Below, piece after piece: positions 1-8,421 of a stretch of 23,686 bases of DNA. The notes below the pieces were generated by a model. That model saw nothing but the letters and a program-made list of their open reading frames with translations. It ran no database searches and had not been told where the DNA came from. Source of the stretch: UBA4655 sp964585575 (lineage in GTDB: Bacteria; Planctomycetota; Planctomycetia; Pirellulales; UBA1268). The stretch lies in NCBI GenBank assembly GCA_964585575.1, contig CAZPEM010000038.1, positions 1 to 23,686 of the forward strand, in the 5' to 3' direction. Within the stretch, counting starts at the first letter, position 1. Every line of letters begins with the position of its first letter. The position numbers were made by a program, and so were the translations under genes.

Positions 1-193
1 CCTCGTCCTCGAGGTCGCCCAGCGGCATGCCGTGCTCCTTGAGGAACTTGATCAGATACTCGCGCGGAATCCGTCGGTCCTGCGAGCCGGGAATCCGGTA
101 ACCCCGAAGCCGGCCGGAATCGAACCACTTGCTCACCGTTCGGGGAGCAACCTTACAGATCTTTGCGACCTGTCCTGTCGTGAACACCTTCAT
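1..193 (-). CDS. Helix-turn-helix (excisionase/MerR-type) DNA-binding protein, N-terminal part only
   Basis: Reading leftward from an ATG at 191-193 gives 64 residues starting MKVFTTGQVAKICKVAPRTV, and the frame is still open at the left edge. The pattern GQVAKICKVAPRTVSKW followed by RIPGSQDRRIPREYL is a compact winged HTH of the excisionase (HTH_17) or MerR type, with the recognition helix around residues 15-25 and a basic wing around 35-45. The start is supported by the motif beginning within eight residues of the ATG and by GGAG about 10 bases upstream. Such HTH modules in planctomycetes are often followed by a receiver-like or unknown domain, but here the rest is not visible, so the target and role cannot be stated. 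The gene is monocistronic at its 5' end: the next gene upstream is smc, which ends 427 bases away on the same strand. Confidence 0.8.
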   Translation of the reverse strand, partial: MKVFTTGQVAKICKVAPRTVSKWFDSGRLRGYRIPGSQDRRIPREYLIKFLKEHGMPLGDLEDE

Positions 194-620
194 CGCTTGG
201 ACTCCATTTTCACTGAGAACCGTGCACGGAATCCGGGCCGACCCCGCCCCAAAGGGCCTGGTCGACGAGATCCCCCCTGTCGTGTTCGCCGCGCTTCGAC
301 GCGGCGGTTCTTCGCGAACGGGGATCGGCACGGGCCGAACCCCGGGTCTGGAGGGCCCCGAGACAGAGAGGGGCCGAGAGAGTCCGACTCCACGCGAAGC
401 CGCCAATCCGGCACCGCGTATCGACGTCGGCTCGCAGGTTCCCCCCCTGCATCGAACCGTGGTCGAACCCTCGCTTGCGGTCGGGAACGCCCACGGCATG
501 ACCATCCAGGGGGATGTATCGAAAGATCGCTTCGTGCGACTTGAGCCGTTCTGCGCGGAAACGCCGGCGCGGTGGGGTTGAAGCCGGATTTTCGGCGGTT
601 TCGACGCCGCCGAGGCGGGT
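194..620. other. Intergenic region between smc and the HTH gene
   Basis: This 427-base stretch contains no convincing gene on either strand; the short open frames have the arginine/proline-rich composition of GC-rich noise. It should hold the 3' end of the smc transcript and the promoter and leader of the HTH gene. A hairpin with arms CGGCGG at 593-598 and CCGCCG at 607-612 lies just beyond the smc stop, but no T-tract follows it on the minus strand, so it is not a typical intrinsic terminator. I see no tRNA, repeat array or mobile-element end here. Confidence 0.6.
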
Positions 621-3600
621 TCAGGCCGCCTTCGCGACCGCCACCCTCGCCTGCTCGAGCCTCACGGCGACCCGCTTGGAAACCCCCGACTCCTCCATCG
701 TGACGCCATAGAGCGTGTCGGCCGCGGCCATCGTCTTTTTCGAATGCGTCACCACGATGAACTGTGTCGCCGAGAGGAAATCCCGTAGCACGCCCACGAA
801 TCGGTCCACGTTGGCCTCGTCGAGGGCGGCGTCCACCTCGTCGAGCACGCAGAACGGGCTTGGTCGGCTCTTGAAGATCGCAAGCAGGAGAGCGACGCAG
901 GTCATCGTCTTCTCGCCACCCGAAAGCAAGGAGATGCTGCGCGGCTCCTTGCCCGGCGGACGGGCGACGATCTCCACCGTCGTCTCGAGCAGGTCGACGT
1001 TGGGGTCGAGCACGATGTCGGCCTGGCCGCCGCCGAAGAGATTCTCGAAGAGGACTTGGAAATGCCCCCGCACCGTCTCGATCGTCTCGCCGAGCAGCCG
1101 CCGGCTCTCCTCGTCGATCTTCGCGATGAGGGACTCGATGGCCTGCTTGGCGTCGGTGAGGTCCGACAGCTGTGCCTGCATCGATTCGTGGCGGCGTTCG
1201 AGCGTCTCGGCTTCGGCGACAGCCTCGAGGTTGACCGAAGGCATGGCGGCGAGCCGGCGGCGGTGCTCCTCGATCTCGCGGTCCAGGGCGTCGCGGTCGC
1301 CCGGAAAGGGCTCGACGGGGCCGGCGGCCGCGGCCCGCTCGGCCTCGATGTCGAGGCCATAGTCGTCGCGGATCCGCTCGACGATCCGGTCGCGACGGTG
1401 TCGCAGCTCTCCGGCCGTGAGCCCGGCCTCGTGGAGCGAAAGTGAAAGCGAGGCGATCGCGTCGCGTGCCTGTTCGGAGGCGGACAGGACCGCCCGTCTT
1501 CCCGCGGAGAGTCGCTCACGGGCGGCGAGGAGTTCCGCCCGCCGCGCTGCGAGCCGTTCGGCATGCCAGCATGCTTCGGCGAATTCAGAACCCCGGGCGA
1601 GCCGTTCGAGCTCGTGCTGGCGACGGCGATGCTCGATCGACGCGAGGCGTTCGACGGCGGCGTCGAGCCGCCCACTCGCGGCCGTGCAGTCGACGCGACG
1701 AGCCTCAAGGCTCGCGGTGGCGGCCAGGAGCCTCTGGCGGTGTTCGGCCTCCTCGACGCGGAGACGGGCGACGGCCTCGATCGCCTCGCCGCGGCTGCGG
1801 TCGAACGCCTCGAGCTGCGACTCGGCGCGGGCCACGGCGTCGGCGGCGGCCGAGGCGGCGGCGAGCGACTCCTGTTCCGCGGCGCGTGCCCGCTGCAGCT
1901 GCTCCCGGACGGAGCCGAGCCGGCTCTCCACACCGCGCAGCGCGGCCTCCGCCGCCGCGATCGCCGTCTCCTTCGAGACGGCGTCGCGACGAAGACGCTC
2001 GAGTTCCGATCTCGAGGCGGCCATCGCGGCCGACTCGGTGTTGCAGTGGCCGCGGGCCCGGCGGAGTTCGTCCCGGAGGCCGGCCTGCTCCAGGCTGCAG
2101 GCCGCGAGCTCGCGCCGGCAGGTTTCGGCCCGGTGGTCCAGCTCCTCGATGCGTGCGGGAATCGCCGCCAGCTCGCTCCTCCGTGAGACGAGCCCGGCGT
2201 TGCCGCCGCTGCCGATCTCGAGCCTGCCATCGGCGGAGAGCATCTCGCCGCGGGGCGTGACGAAGAGGCTGGCGGCCGGCGTCGAGCCCGCCAACCGCGC
2301 CGCGACGGCCAGCGATTCGACGACCCATGCCCGGGAGAGCAGACGTTCGGCGACGCTGCCCGGCGCGGGTGGGGGCGAGAGGAGGCGGTCGAGCCGGCCG
2401 ACCACGCCCTCCGTGCCGACCGTGTCGTCCACCGGGACGGGCAGGCGGTCGGCGATCACGAAGCCGGTTCGTCCGCCGGCCGCCAAGGCGTCGGACGTCG
2501 GCGAGGCGAGCCACTCCAGGAGCTGGTCGGACGAATCCACGAGCAGGTGTCCGGCGAGCTGGCCGAGTGCGGCGTCGACGAGGCCGGCCAGCGAAGGCGG
2601 TGCGTCGATGGATTCGGCCACGAGCCCCCGACTCCCGGGCACGCCGGCCGCGAGCATGGAGCGGGTCGACTCCGACACGCCCTCGCGGCTGCCGATGAGC
2701 TCCTCGAGCACGATCGCGCGTTCACGGCATGCCTCGAGCTTCGCGACGGCCGTCGCGACCGCCTCGCGCCGGGTGATGGAGAGCTCGGCGAGATCCTTCT
2801 CGCGTCCCTCGAGCGTCGCGAGGTCCCGGTGCGCCGACTCGAGCCGGGATGCGAACGCCGCGAGGTTTCCCTCGGCGGCCGCAACCGCGTCGAGGGCTTG
2901 GGCATGGCGTTCCCTCGACGAGGCCACCGAGCCGCGGGATTGATCGGCAGCGTCGGCGATCCTGGCTGCGGCGTCCTCGAGTCGCACGACGGCCGTTCGA
3001 CTGGCCGCCTGAGCGACCTCCGACTCGCGGAGGATGCGGCGGGCGGATACGACCGCGTCCCGAACTTGTGACGCGTCGAGATTCGACGAGCCGGCCGCGG
3101 TCTCGCCGGCCGCAAGCCGCTCGCGGATCGCTTCGGCCTCGAGACTGCGGGCTCTCTCCTCCCGCTCGGCGTCGTCGGTCGCCCGCCTCGCCTCGAGGAG
3201 CCGGCGTCGTCGGTCGCGGATTTCAGCTGCCGCCTCCGCGGCCTCGTCGGCGAGTTCGCCACCACGGTTTGCAAGCAGTCCCATCGAGGTTCGCGCGGCT
3301 GCCGCCCGCTCCGCGAAGCTCGAGAGATGCTGCTGCAGCGACGTGAGTTCGGCGTCGTTCAGCTGCTCTTCGGAGACGATTTCGGCCAGCCGCGACGAGG
3401 CGTCGGCAAGCACACCGTCGTGAATCGCGATCTCCTCCTGCGTGCGGGCGATTCGGCCGGCCTGCTCGGCGGCCGCCTCCTCGACCGAGGCGAGGTCGAG
3501 TGAGGCCGCCGCGAGCCGGAGCGACTTCAACCGGGCGGTGAGATCCTGATGTCGGCGGGCCCGTGCCGCCTGCTGCCGAACGGTGGCGAGCCGTCCGGCG

Positions 3601-4196
3601 ATCTCGCCGAGCAGGTCAGCGAGCCTGCGTCGGCTCTGCTCGGTCCGCTCGAGCCGCCTGATCGCCTCGGCGCGACGGGAGCGGAATCGGGTGATGCCGG
3701 CCGCCTCCTCGAAGACGAGCCGTCGGTCGCGGCCGCTGGCGACGAGCAGGGCGTCGACACGGCCCTGCTCGATGACGCTGTAAGCCTCGGTGGCGGCCCC
3801 CGTCCCCGAGAAGAGGTCGCGGATGTCTCGGAGTCTCGCGATCTGGCCATTGACGAGGTACTCGCTCTCGCCGCTGCGAAAGACGCGGCGGGTGATCCTC
3901 ACCTCCCTCGAGTCGACCGGCAGGAGTCCGGCGGAATTGTCGAAGAAGAGCGACGTCTCCGCGGAATTGAGCGGCTTGCGGCCGGCGGAGCCGGCGAAGA
4001 TGACGTCGGCCATCTCCTTTCCTCGCAGGCTCTTCACGGACTGCTCGCCAAGAACCCATTTCATGGCGTCGACCACGTTCGACTTGCCGGAGCCGTTGGG
4101 GCCGACGATCGCGGTGATGCCCTCGGGGAACTCGAACCGGGTCCGGTCCGCGAAGCTCTTGAACCCGACGAGTTCGATCGCGGTGAGGCGTGTCAT
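621..4196 (-). CDS. smc: Chromosome segregation protein SMC
   Basis: The product is 1191 residues, the usual length for bacterial SMC, the ATPase of the SMC-ScpAB condensin that compacts and helps segregate the chromosome. The N-terminal head starts with a typical LVGFKSFADRT segment and has Walker A GPNGSGKSN at residues 32-40. Long Glu/Ala/Arg-rich coiled coils occupy about 165-505 and 675-1030, separated by a globular hinge at about 505-675. The C-terminal head has the ABC signature LLSGGEK at 1090-1096, Walker B with the catalytic Glu in CVLDEVDAAL near 1117-1126, and a switch His in VVTHSKKTM. The ATG overlaps the stop of the upstream lipoprotein gene as ATGA, which implies translational coupling. 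ScpA and ScpB are not in the window. The coiled coil is rich in Arg and Ala compared with low-GC homologues, as expected from base composition. Confidence 0.97.
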   Translation of the reverse strand: MTRLTAIELVGFKSFADRTRFEFPEGITAIVGPNGSGKSNVVDAMKWVLGEQSVKSLRGKEMADVIFAGSAGRKPLNSAETSLFFDNSAGLLPVDSREVRITRRVFRSGESEYLVNGQIARLRDIRDLFSGTGAATEAYSVIEQGRVDALLVASGRDRRLVFEEAAGITRFRSRRAEAIRRLERTEQSRRRLADLLGEIAGRLATVRQQAARARRHQDLTARLKSLRLAAASLDLASVEEAAAEQAGRIARTQEEIAIHDGVLADASSRLAEIVSEEQLNDAELTSLQQHLSSFAERAAAARTSMGLLANRGGELADEAAEAAAEIRDRRRRLLEARRATDDAEREERARSLEAEAIRERLAAGETAAGSSNLDASQVRDAVVSARRILRESEVAQAASRTAVVRLEDAAARIADAADQSRGSVASSRERHAQALDAVAAAEGNLAAFASRLESAHRDLATLEGREKDLAELSITRREAVATAVAKLEACRERAIVLEELIGSREGVSESTRSMLAAGVPGSRGLVAESIDAPPSLAGLVDAALGQLAGHLLVDSSDQLLEWLASPTSDALAAGGRTGFVIADRLPVPVDDTVGTEGVVGRLDRLLSPPPAPGSVAERLLSRAWVVESLAVAARLAGSTPAASLFVTPRGEMLSADGRLEIGSGGNAGLVSRRSELAAIPARIEELDHRAETCRRELAACSLEQAGLRDELRRARGHCNTESAAMAASRSELERLRRDAVSKETAIAAAEAALRGVESRLGSVREQLQRARAAEQESLAAASAAADAVARAESQLEAFDRSRGEAIEAVARLRVEEAEHRQRLLAATASLEARRVDCTAASGRLDAAVERLASIEHRRRQHELERLARGSEFAEACWHAERLAARRAELLAARERLSAGRRAVLSASEQARDAIASLSLSLHEAGLTAGELRHRRDRIVERIRDDYGLDIEAERAAAAGPVEPFPGDRDALDREIEEHRRRLAAMPSVNLEAVAEAETLERRHESMQAQLSDLTDAKQAIESLIAKIDEESRRLLGETIETVRGHFQVLFENLFGGGQADIVLDPNVDLLETTVEIVARPPGKEPRSISLLSGGEKTMTCVALLLAIFKSRPSPFCVLDEVDAALDEANVDRFVGVLRDFLSATQFIVVTHSKKTMAAADTLYGVTMEESGVSKRVAVRLEQARVAVAKAA

Positions 4197-5917
4197 GACT
4201 TGGACGGATCGCCCGAGGGCGTCGAACGGTCGGCGCGGTGCCCCTGGGCCTGGGTGGCGTTGCGCTTCGAGGCCTCGACACCGACGGACGCCTCCTCGTG
4301 GAGGCTGGACCGCGGGGTCGTCGCGTCGGGAAAGGCGTCGAAAGCCAGCCTGCTCGTCAGCGACCGCATCGCCTTCGCCTGCTGCAGGAATTGGACGACG
4401 TCCGCGTACGTCCCGTCGAGCTCGGCGATCGCGCGGATCACACGGTCGACCCGCGCGGGCACCGTCATGCTCGTGTCGTCCTCACCGGCGGCGAATCTGC
4501 TGACCGTCGCCGAGTGTCCTTCGACGATGACGACGATCGACGGGCCCGCCTCCGCCCGCAGTCCGTCGCCGAGCGGATGGTCGGTCCCGAAGAGGACGAT
4601 CTCCGGACGGAAGCTTCGCGTCGCATGGACCAGCGGCGGGCCCTTGACGTCGAGCACGTGGAGCGAGAAGCCGTCGCCGAGCCGATCGCCGCGGACGAGC
4701 GGGCCCTTCGGGTCGATCCGCCAGAGCGTGCGGAACGCCCCGTATCGCGTCTCGGAGCTCGCGTTGTCGAGCAGCCCCTCCAGGGCGTCTATTCCGTTGG
4801 CGTCGTCGAGCACGGAGAGCGCGTCGAGGGCGGCGGCGCGTACGCTGCGGAACGACGCTGCCGCCTCGGCCAGGTGCCCGGCGGCCGTCGATTCGCCGAG
4901 GTAGGCGAGCACCTCGGCGGCGTGGAACCGCACCTCGGGGTCCTTCGAGTCGAGCGCCGCGCGGAGGGTCGGGACGGCGTCCTTCCCGATCGCCTCGAGC
5001 CGAATCGCCGCGTTCGGGGCCGTCACCGGATCGGCGAGCTGTCGCGAAAGGAGCTCGAGACGCTCGAGTCTTCGGCCCGCGGGCTCGTTGATGGCCACCG
5101 CGCGGACGACGCGGACGTACCGATCGAGCGAATGTGCGTAGGTGGTGGGAATCTCCAGTTCGATGAAGCGGTCGGTCTTGGGCGTGGCCACGCCCCGCTT
5201 CGAGCCTCGGACGACCGTGTGGAAACGCCTGTTGATGCAGTCGCCGATCCGCTTCGCGAGCGGTGCCGAGCGGTGGTCGGCCGCGATCACCAGCCCGATC
5301 TGCCTGGGAACGAGCACCACGCCGCCACCCGGAATCCTCGCCCGCAGCTTCGACGCCCCGTCGCGAGTGGCTCCGGAAACTGGATCGACGAGCACGGGCC
5401 CCTCGACCGAGGCCAGCACGTGGCCGTCGCGGACGCGGTTGCCGAGCACGGCCATCTCGGACAGACGCGTCTCCATGAGCCAGCCGCCGGCGAGGCTCGT
5501 CGTGTCGTTGTCGCCGGGAACCTCGAGCACCACGTCGAAGCGGTCGCCCTTCCTCGCGCCCGGCGGGATGAATCCGTGGGTCCAGACGAGCGATGTCGTC
5601 GGGGAGGCGAGCAGTCGGTTCGGCTCGACGACGCCCCGAGCCTGCATGTCGGCCATGAGGGCCTGTCTTTGTGCCGAAGGCGGCGGATCGCTTCCCGTGC
5701 CCGCCAATCCCGTCACGAGCCCCGCGTTTTCAACCCGCTGCCGGCCGAGGCCCCAGCCGCCTGCGAAGTCGCCGACGAGCTTCGTCGCCGCCTCGACTTG
5801 CATCAGCGACTCCATCTCCGGGCTCTGGCTGCGGATCGACGGTCCCGCGCAGCCGGCCAGCACCGCTGCCAAGGTGAGCCAGCGCCGCGGCGAGGCGTGG
5901 GCGAGAGTGGGATTCAT
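4193..5917 (-). CDS. Predicted lipoprotein with FlgI (P-ring)-like region and HEAT repeats
   Basis: The 574-residue product begins with a lipoprotein signal: a basic N-terminus (PRRW), a hydrophobic stretch and lipobox LAGC with Cys at residue 23, so it should be anchored to a membrane. Residues about 60-265 resemble part of the flagellar P-ring protein FlgI: GLVTGLAGTGSD followed by a QALMADMQARGV segment, then a strand-rich region with a GSxxDV-type step (KGDRFDVVLEV). Residues about 300-405 look like HEAT repeats (AVPTLRAALDSKDPEVRFHA, and a second copy near 370-395). The tail at about 545-574 is polar and low in complexity. I chose ATG 5915-5917 rather than the upstream in-frame TTG at 5986 because only the internal start gives a proper signal peptide and because the TTG lies inside a likely -35 box. 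The gene overlaps smc by four bases. Its function is unknown; no flagellar genes surround it. Confidence 0.75.
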   Translation of the reverse strand: MNPTLAHASPRRWLTLAAVLAGCAGPSIRSQSPEMESLMQVEAATKLVGDFAGGWGLGRQRVENAGLVTGLAGTGSDPPPSAQRQALMADMQARGVVEPNRLLASPTTSLVWTHGFIPPGARKGDRFDVVLEVPGDNDTTSLAGGWLMETRLSEMAVLGNRVRDGHVLASVEGPVLVDPVSGATRDGASKLRARIPGGGVVLVPRQIGLVIAADHRSAPLAKRIGDCINRRFHTVVRGSKRGVATPKTDRFIELEIPTTYAHSLDRYVRVVRAVAINEPAGRRLERLELLSRQLADPVTAPNAAIRLEAIGKDAVPTLRAALDSKDPEVRFHAAEVLAYLGESTAAGHLAEAAASFRSVRAAALDALSVLDDANGIDALEGLLDNASSETRYGAFRTLWRIDPKGPLVRGDRLGDGFSLHVLDVKGPPLVHATRSFRPEIVLFGTDHPLGDGLRAEAGPSIVVIVEGHSATVSRFAAGEDDTSMTVPARVDRVIRAIAELDGTYADVVQFLQQAKAMRSLTSRLAFDAFPDATTPRSSLHEEASVGVEASKRNATQAQGHRADRSTPSGDPSKS

Positions 5918-5957
5918 GGCGGACGATCCACGGGAAGATGCGTGCACAGTGGCGCGG

Positions 5958-5986
5958 ACGTTAGGAGGGAGGCCCGGGCCGGTCAA
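5958..5986 (-). promoter_or_regulatory. Putative sigma70-type promoter for the lipoprotein-smc pair
   Basis: On the minus strand TTGACC (5981-5986) is followed after 17 bases by TAACGT (5958-5963). The predicted transcription start would fall near 5951, giving a leader of about 34 bases before the ATG at 5917. The -35 box is good and the -10 box is poor. Confidence 0.4.
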
Positions 5987-6030
5987 GGCAGCTTCGGTCG
6001 GGAGCGACGGTTTTTCCGCGTGAAGCCGCC

Positions 6031-6059
6031 TTGGATGAGGCCTGTGGGGCTGCTACGGT
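6031..6059 (+). promoter_or_regulatory. Putative promoter for rimI
   Basis: TTGGAT at 6031-6036 and TACGGT at 6054-6059 are separated by 17 bases and lie about 70 bases upstream of the rimI start. The same TACGGTT -10 sequence with an upstream TGGA at the right distance also occurs ahead of rnpB (13039-13067), which is the main reason to list it. Confidence 0.35.
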
Positions 6060-6127
6060 TCGCCCGCCGCGACCGAATCCGTCGGACGCGGTCAGCAGGG
6101 GTTGGCCACGGAAGAGGAGTCGAGGTA

Positions 6128-6634
6128 GTGTCCGCGTCGACAGACAAGAAACGCCTGAAGGTCCATGTCCGCTGGATGATCCGCAGAGACATGCGGGACG
6201 TGCTCGGGATCGAGGACGAGGCGTTCGAATTCCCCTGGTCGGAAGAGGACTTCACCCACTGCCTTCGGCAGCGGAACTGCATCGGCATGGTCGCCGAGAT
6301 GGCCGACGCCGTGGTCGCCTTCATGATCTACGAACTGCACCGCACTCGGCTGCACGTGCTCAACTTCGCAGTCTCGCGGCAGCATCGCCGGCTCGGCATC
6401 GGGTCGCTTCTCATCGACAAGCTCTCGGGGAAGCTCACCCCGGAGCGACGCAGCCGGATCCTGCTCGAGGTCCGTGAGACCAATCTTCCGGCGCAGCTCT
6501 TCTTCCGATCCTGCGGCTTCCGCGCGATCTCGGTGCTGAAGGACTTCTACCAGGACACGACCGAGGACGCGTATCTCATGGAGTATCTCTGCCCCGCGGC
6601 TGAGATGCCGCAGCTGCGACGGATGGCGGGCTGA
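6128..6634 (+). CDS. rimI: GNAT acetyltransferase, likely ribosomal protein S18 alanine N-acetyltransferase RimI
   Basis: The 168-residue product is a single GNAT domain. The acetyl-CoA binding motif is RQHRRLGIGSLL at about residues 84-95 (the Q/RxxGxG loop), preceded by the strand RLHVLNFAV and followed by ILLEVRETNLPAQLFFRSCGF, the typical LEVRxxNxxAxxLYxxxGF block of RimI enzymes, and then DFYQDTTEDAYLM. RimI acetylates the N-terminal Ala of ribosomal protein S18 in the cytoplasm; related GNATs with other substrates cannot be excluded. The start is taken as GTG 6128-6130, with AGGAG at 6114-6118 ahead of it; the next Met is 16 codons further on. The gene ends 59 bases inside the 3' end of the convergent ATP-grasp gene, so the two transcripts are antisense at their ends. 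Confidence 0.8.
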   Translation: MSASTDKKRLKVHVRWMIRRDMRDVLGIEDEAFEFPWSEEDFTHCLRQRNCIGMVAEMADAVVAFMIYELHRTRLHVLNFAVSRQHRRLGIGSLLIDKLSGKLTPERRSRILLEVRETNLPAQLFFRSCGFRAISVLKDFYQDTTEDAYLMEYLCPAAEMPQLRRMAG

Positions 6635-7805
6635 CCGACGTCGACTTCGCCCGGAGCGATTCCTCGACGAGCGCCAGCCGCCGCTCGAGTCGTTCGAGCA
6701 CGCCCTGCTCGTCGTCACCCGCGGCGAAGACGGTGAGCACCGGCCCTCCCCGTGGAATCGTCGCGGCCGTCGCCGGGATGTCGGCCACCGCAGGCAGCCC
6801 GTCGCCGTCGTGCCAGTCCTCGCGCCATTGCATCCAGCGTTCGAAGGCATATTCAGGGACGACGGCCGGTGCCGAGGCGAAGAGCACCGCCTTGCCGAAC
6901 ACCGTCGACGGAATCGTGGAACGTGGCGAGGCGGTCGGGGCGGCGAATCCGCACGCCGTCAGGTGCGAGGCGGCGATCGACCCTGCTCCGCTCCGCTCCC
7001 AGAGTTCCATCGACGCCGTCGGACGCGGATTCACCTCGAGCGGATGCACGCGACCTTCGTCGTCCAGCAGGAAGTCGATGCCGAAGAGGCCGAGCAGACC
7101 GGCCTCGGCCGCGACGTGCCTGCCGAGCCGCTCCACGACCGCGGTGACGGCCCCCGGCAGCCGTCGGGTGATGCTTCCGCACCAGGCGAACTCCGCTCCA
7201 CGGCACGGCTTCCAGCCGACGAGCTGCCGCGATGCGAGAAAGAGATCGGTGCCGGCCCCCGATGCGCGGTACGCCGCCGAGCAGGGTATCCCGGCGGTCC
7301 ATCGCTGCCACACGAGGCCGCGGTCTTCCGTGGTTGCTCCGGTCCAACGGCGAATCCCCCGCCCGCCGGCGCCCGCGCGCGGCTTGACGAGATGGCTGCC
7401 GTCGCACGGGACGCCGACGGCCGTGTCGTGGGTGGCCGGCATGGCGAGCCCGACCTCCCGGACGCGGGCCGCGAGCCAGCGGTGATCGCGGACCAGCCGG
7501 ACGGCGGCCGCAGAAGAGCCGGCGAGGGGCCGCTCGGCCGCGACGGCCTCCAGGATGTCGGGCCGGTTCTCCAGCCCGCCGACGTGGCACCATGCGGCCG
7601 ACGGGAGCGAGCGGAGCGCATCGACGATTCCGTCGGGGTAGGGGTCCAATCGCGTCGAGGAGACGCAGGATTCGACGAGGTCGGTGTCGCGAAAGAGGTC
7701 CGCCGCATGCACCGCGATGCCCGCGCGGCGGCCGCTCTGGGCCATCGCGCGGCCGCTGGCGCCCACGACAATGAGCGGCGGAGGGTTGCGGCGAGGGGGC
7801 AACAT
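6576..7805 (-). CDS. ATP-grasp enzyme associated with H4MPT genes
   Basis: The 409-residue product has an N-terminal Rossmann-like region (LIVVGASGRAMAQSGRRAG, residues 11-29) and an ATP-grasp fold: HLVKPRAGAGGRGIRRW at 138-154 is the nucleotide-binding loop, and FGIDFLLDDEG with LEVNPRPTASMEL at 241-268 holds the acidic Mg/ATP residues (E257, N259). ATP-grasp enzymes join a carboxylate to an amine or thiol using ATP. It resembles the predicted carboligase type related to biotin carboxylase, and ATP-grasp proteins of this kind recur beside bacterial H4MPT genes; a role in making the cofactor is inference. ATG 7803-7805 is chosen over the in-frame GTG at 7829 because GGGAG sits six bases upstream of it. 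It is divergent from fae across 87 bases containing a 9-bp inverted repeat. Its 3' end overlaps rimI by 59 bases. Confidence 0.8.
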   Translation of the reverse strand: MLPPRRNPPPLIVVGASGRAMAQSGRRAGIAVHAADLFRDTDLVESCVSSTRLDPYPDGIVDALRSLPSAAWCHVGGLENRPDILEAVAAERPLAGSSAAAVRLVRDHRWLAARVREVGLAMPATHDTAVGVPCDGSHLVKPRAGAGGRGIRRWTGATTEDRGLVWQRWTAGIPCSAAYRASGAGTDLFLASRQLVGWKPCRGAEFAWCGSITRRLPGAVTAVVERLGRHVAAEAGLLGLFGIDFLLDDEGRVHPLEVNPRPTASMELWERSGAGSIAASHLTACGFAAPTASPRSTIPSTVFGKAVLFASAPAVVPEYAFERWMQWREDWHDGDGLPAVADIPATAATIPRGGPVLTVFAAGDDEQGVLERLERRLALVEESLRAKSTSVSPPSVAAAASQPRGRDTP

Positions 7806-7821
7806 GCTATTCTCCCGGCTT

Positions 7822-7844
7822 CCGACCACGACCGCCGTGGTCGG
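7822..7844. promoter_or_regulatory. Inverted repeat in the ATP-grasp/fae divergent promoter region, candidate operator
   Basis: CCGACCACG at 7822-7830 and CGTGGTCGG at 7836-7844 form a perfect 9-bp inverted repeat around the spacer ACCGC. It lies 16 bases upstream of the ATP-grasp start and 48 bases upstream of fae. The dyad could bind a dimeric regulator controlling both genes, or form a hairpin in the 5' leader of either transcript. The repeat is seen; the function is inference. Confidence 0.45.
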
Positions 7845-7892
7845 TGTGGCCGTTCATGAGTTCTGAAGTAGACCCTCCGGGAGTGCAAGGAT

Positions 7893-8390
7893 ATGTCGAT
7901 GTTCATCGGTGAGGCGCTGTGCGGTGATGGCAACGAGGTGGCCCATATCGATCTGCTCATTGGCAGCAAGGACGGTCCGGTCGGTCACGCCTTCGCGAAC
8001 GCCCTGGCCCGCCAGAGCGAAGGGCATTCCAACCTGCTCGCCGTGCTCGCCCCGAACGTCGCCGTGAAGCCCGCCACCGTGATGATCACGAAGGTCACGA
8101 TCAAGGGGGCCAAGCAGGCCGTGCAGATGTTCGGCCCGGCTCAGGCCGCGGTCGCCAAGGCGGTCGCCGACAGCGTCGCCAAGGGGGTGATCAAGGAGAG
8201 CGACGCGGAGAACCTGGTGATCGTCTGCGGTGTGTTTATCCACTGGCTCGCCGCTGACGACAAGAAGATCTACGAATACAACTACAAGGCCACCATGGAC
8301 GCCATCGCCAACGCGATGACCGGCAAGCCGACCGCGAAGGAAATGGTCGCGGCGAAGGACTCTGCCGCGCATCCGTTCAAGGGCTTCTAG
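7893..8390 (+). CDS. fae: Formaldehyde-activating enzyme (5,6,7,8-tetrahydromethanopterin hydro-lyase)
   Basis: The 165-residue product matches Fae over its whole length. Fae condenses formaldehyde with tetrahydromethanopterin to methylene-H4MPT in the cytoplasm (EC 4.2.1.147), the entry step of H4MPT-linked formaldehyde oxidation. Diagnostic segments are GDGNEVAHIDLLIG at residues 11-24, with the catalytic His at 18 (His17 of the methylotroph enzyme), SLLAV-like NLLAVLAPN, AVQMFGPAQAAVA and VFIHWLAADDKKIYEYNY, ending in SAAHPF. There is no fused Hps domain. Two starts are possible: ATG 7893, with GGGAG nine bases upstream, or ATG 7899, with AAGG eight bases upstream; homologues vary at this end. 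The stop codon lies inside the left arm of a strong hairpin (8387-8419), followed by a second hairpin and the Mtd gene. Codon use is like that of the neighbours, with no sign of recent transfer. Confidence 0.97.
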   Translation: MSMFIGEALCGDGNEVAHIDLLIGSKDGPVGHAFANALARQSEGHSNLLAVLAPNVAVKPATVMITKVTIKGAKQAVQMFGPAQAAVAKAVADSVAKGVIKESDAENLVIVCGVFIHWLAADDKKIYEYNYKATMDAIANAMTGKPTAKEMVAAKDSAAHPFKGF

Positions 8391-8419
8391 TGTCCTGAAT
8401 CGGAAATTCAGGACACTAG
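8387..8419 (+). terminator. Perfect 14-bp hairpin spanning the fae stop codon
   Basis: CTAGTGTCCTGAAT (8387-8400) and ATTCAGGACACTAG (8406-8419) pair perfectly around the loop CGGAA. The left arm contains the fae TAG. There is no T-tract after it, so it is not a classical intrinsic terminator; it may protect the fae 3' end, attenuate readthrough into the dehydrogenase gene, or be a member of a dispersed repeat. It is more AT-rich than the surrounding DNA. Confidence 0.6.
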
Positions 8420-8421
8420 GT

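Noticed and set aside
593..612. Intrinsic terminator after smc
   Set aside because: The stem is only six pairs and no T-tract follows on the minus strand.
902..2230. Large alternative open frames inside smc on both strands
   Set aside because: They have Ser/Arg/Pro-rich composition without domains, and smc shows intact motifs throughout.
5984..5986. TTG as start of the FlgI/HEAT lipoprotein
   Set aside because: It would put 23 extra polar residues before the signal peptide, and it lies within a likely -35 box.
4238..6634. 798-codon plus-strand open frame across the lipoprotein gene
   Set aside because: Only its last 168 codons (rimI) look like protein. The rest is antisense to a gene with clear domains and is Arg/Glu/Ala-rich, as expected for a shadow frame in GC-rich DNA.
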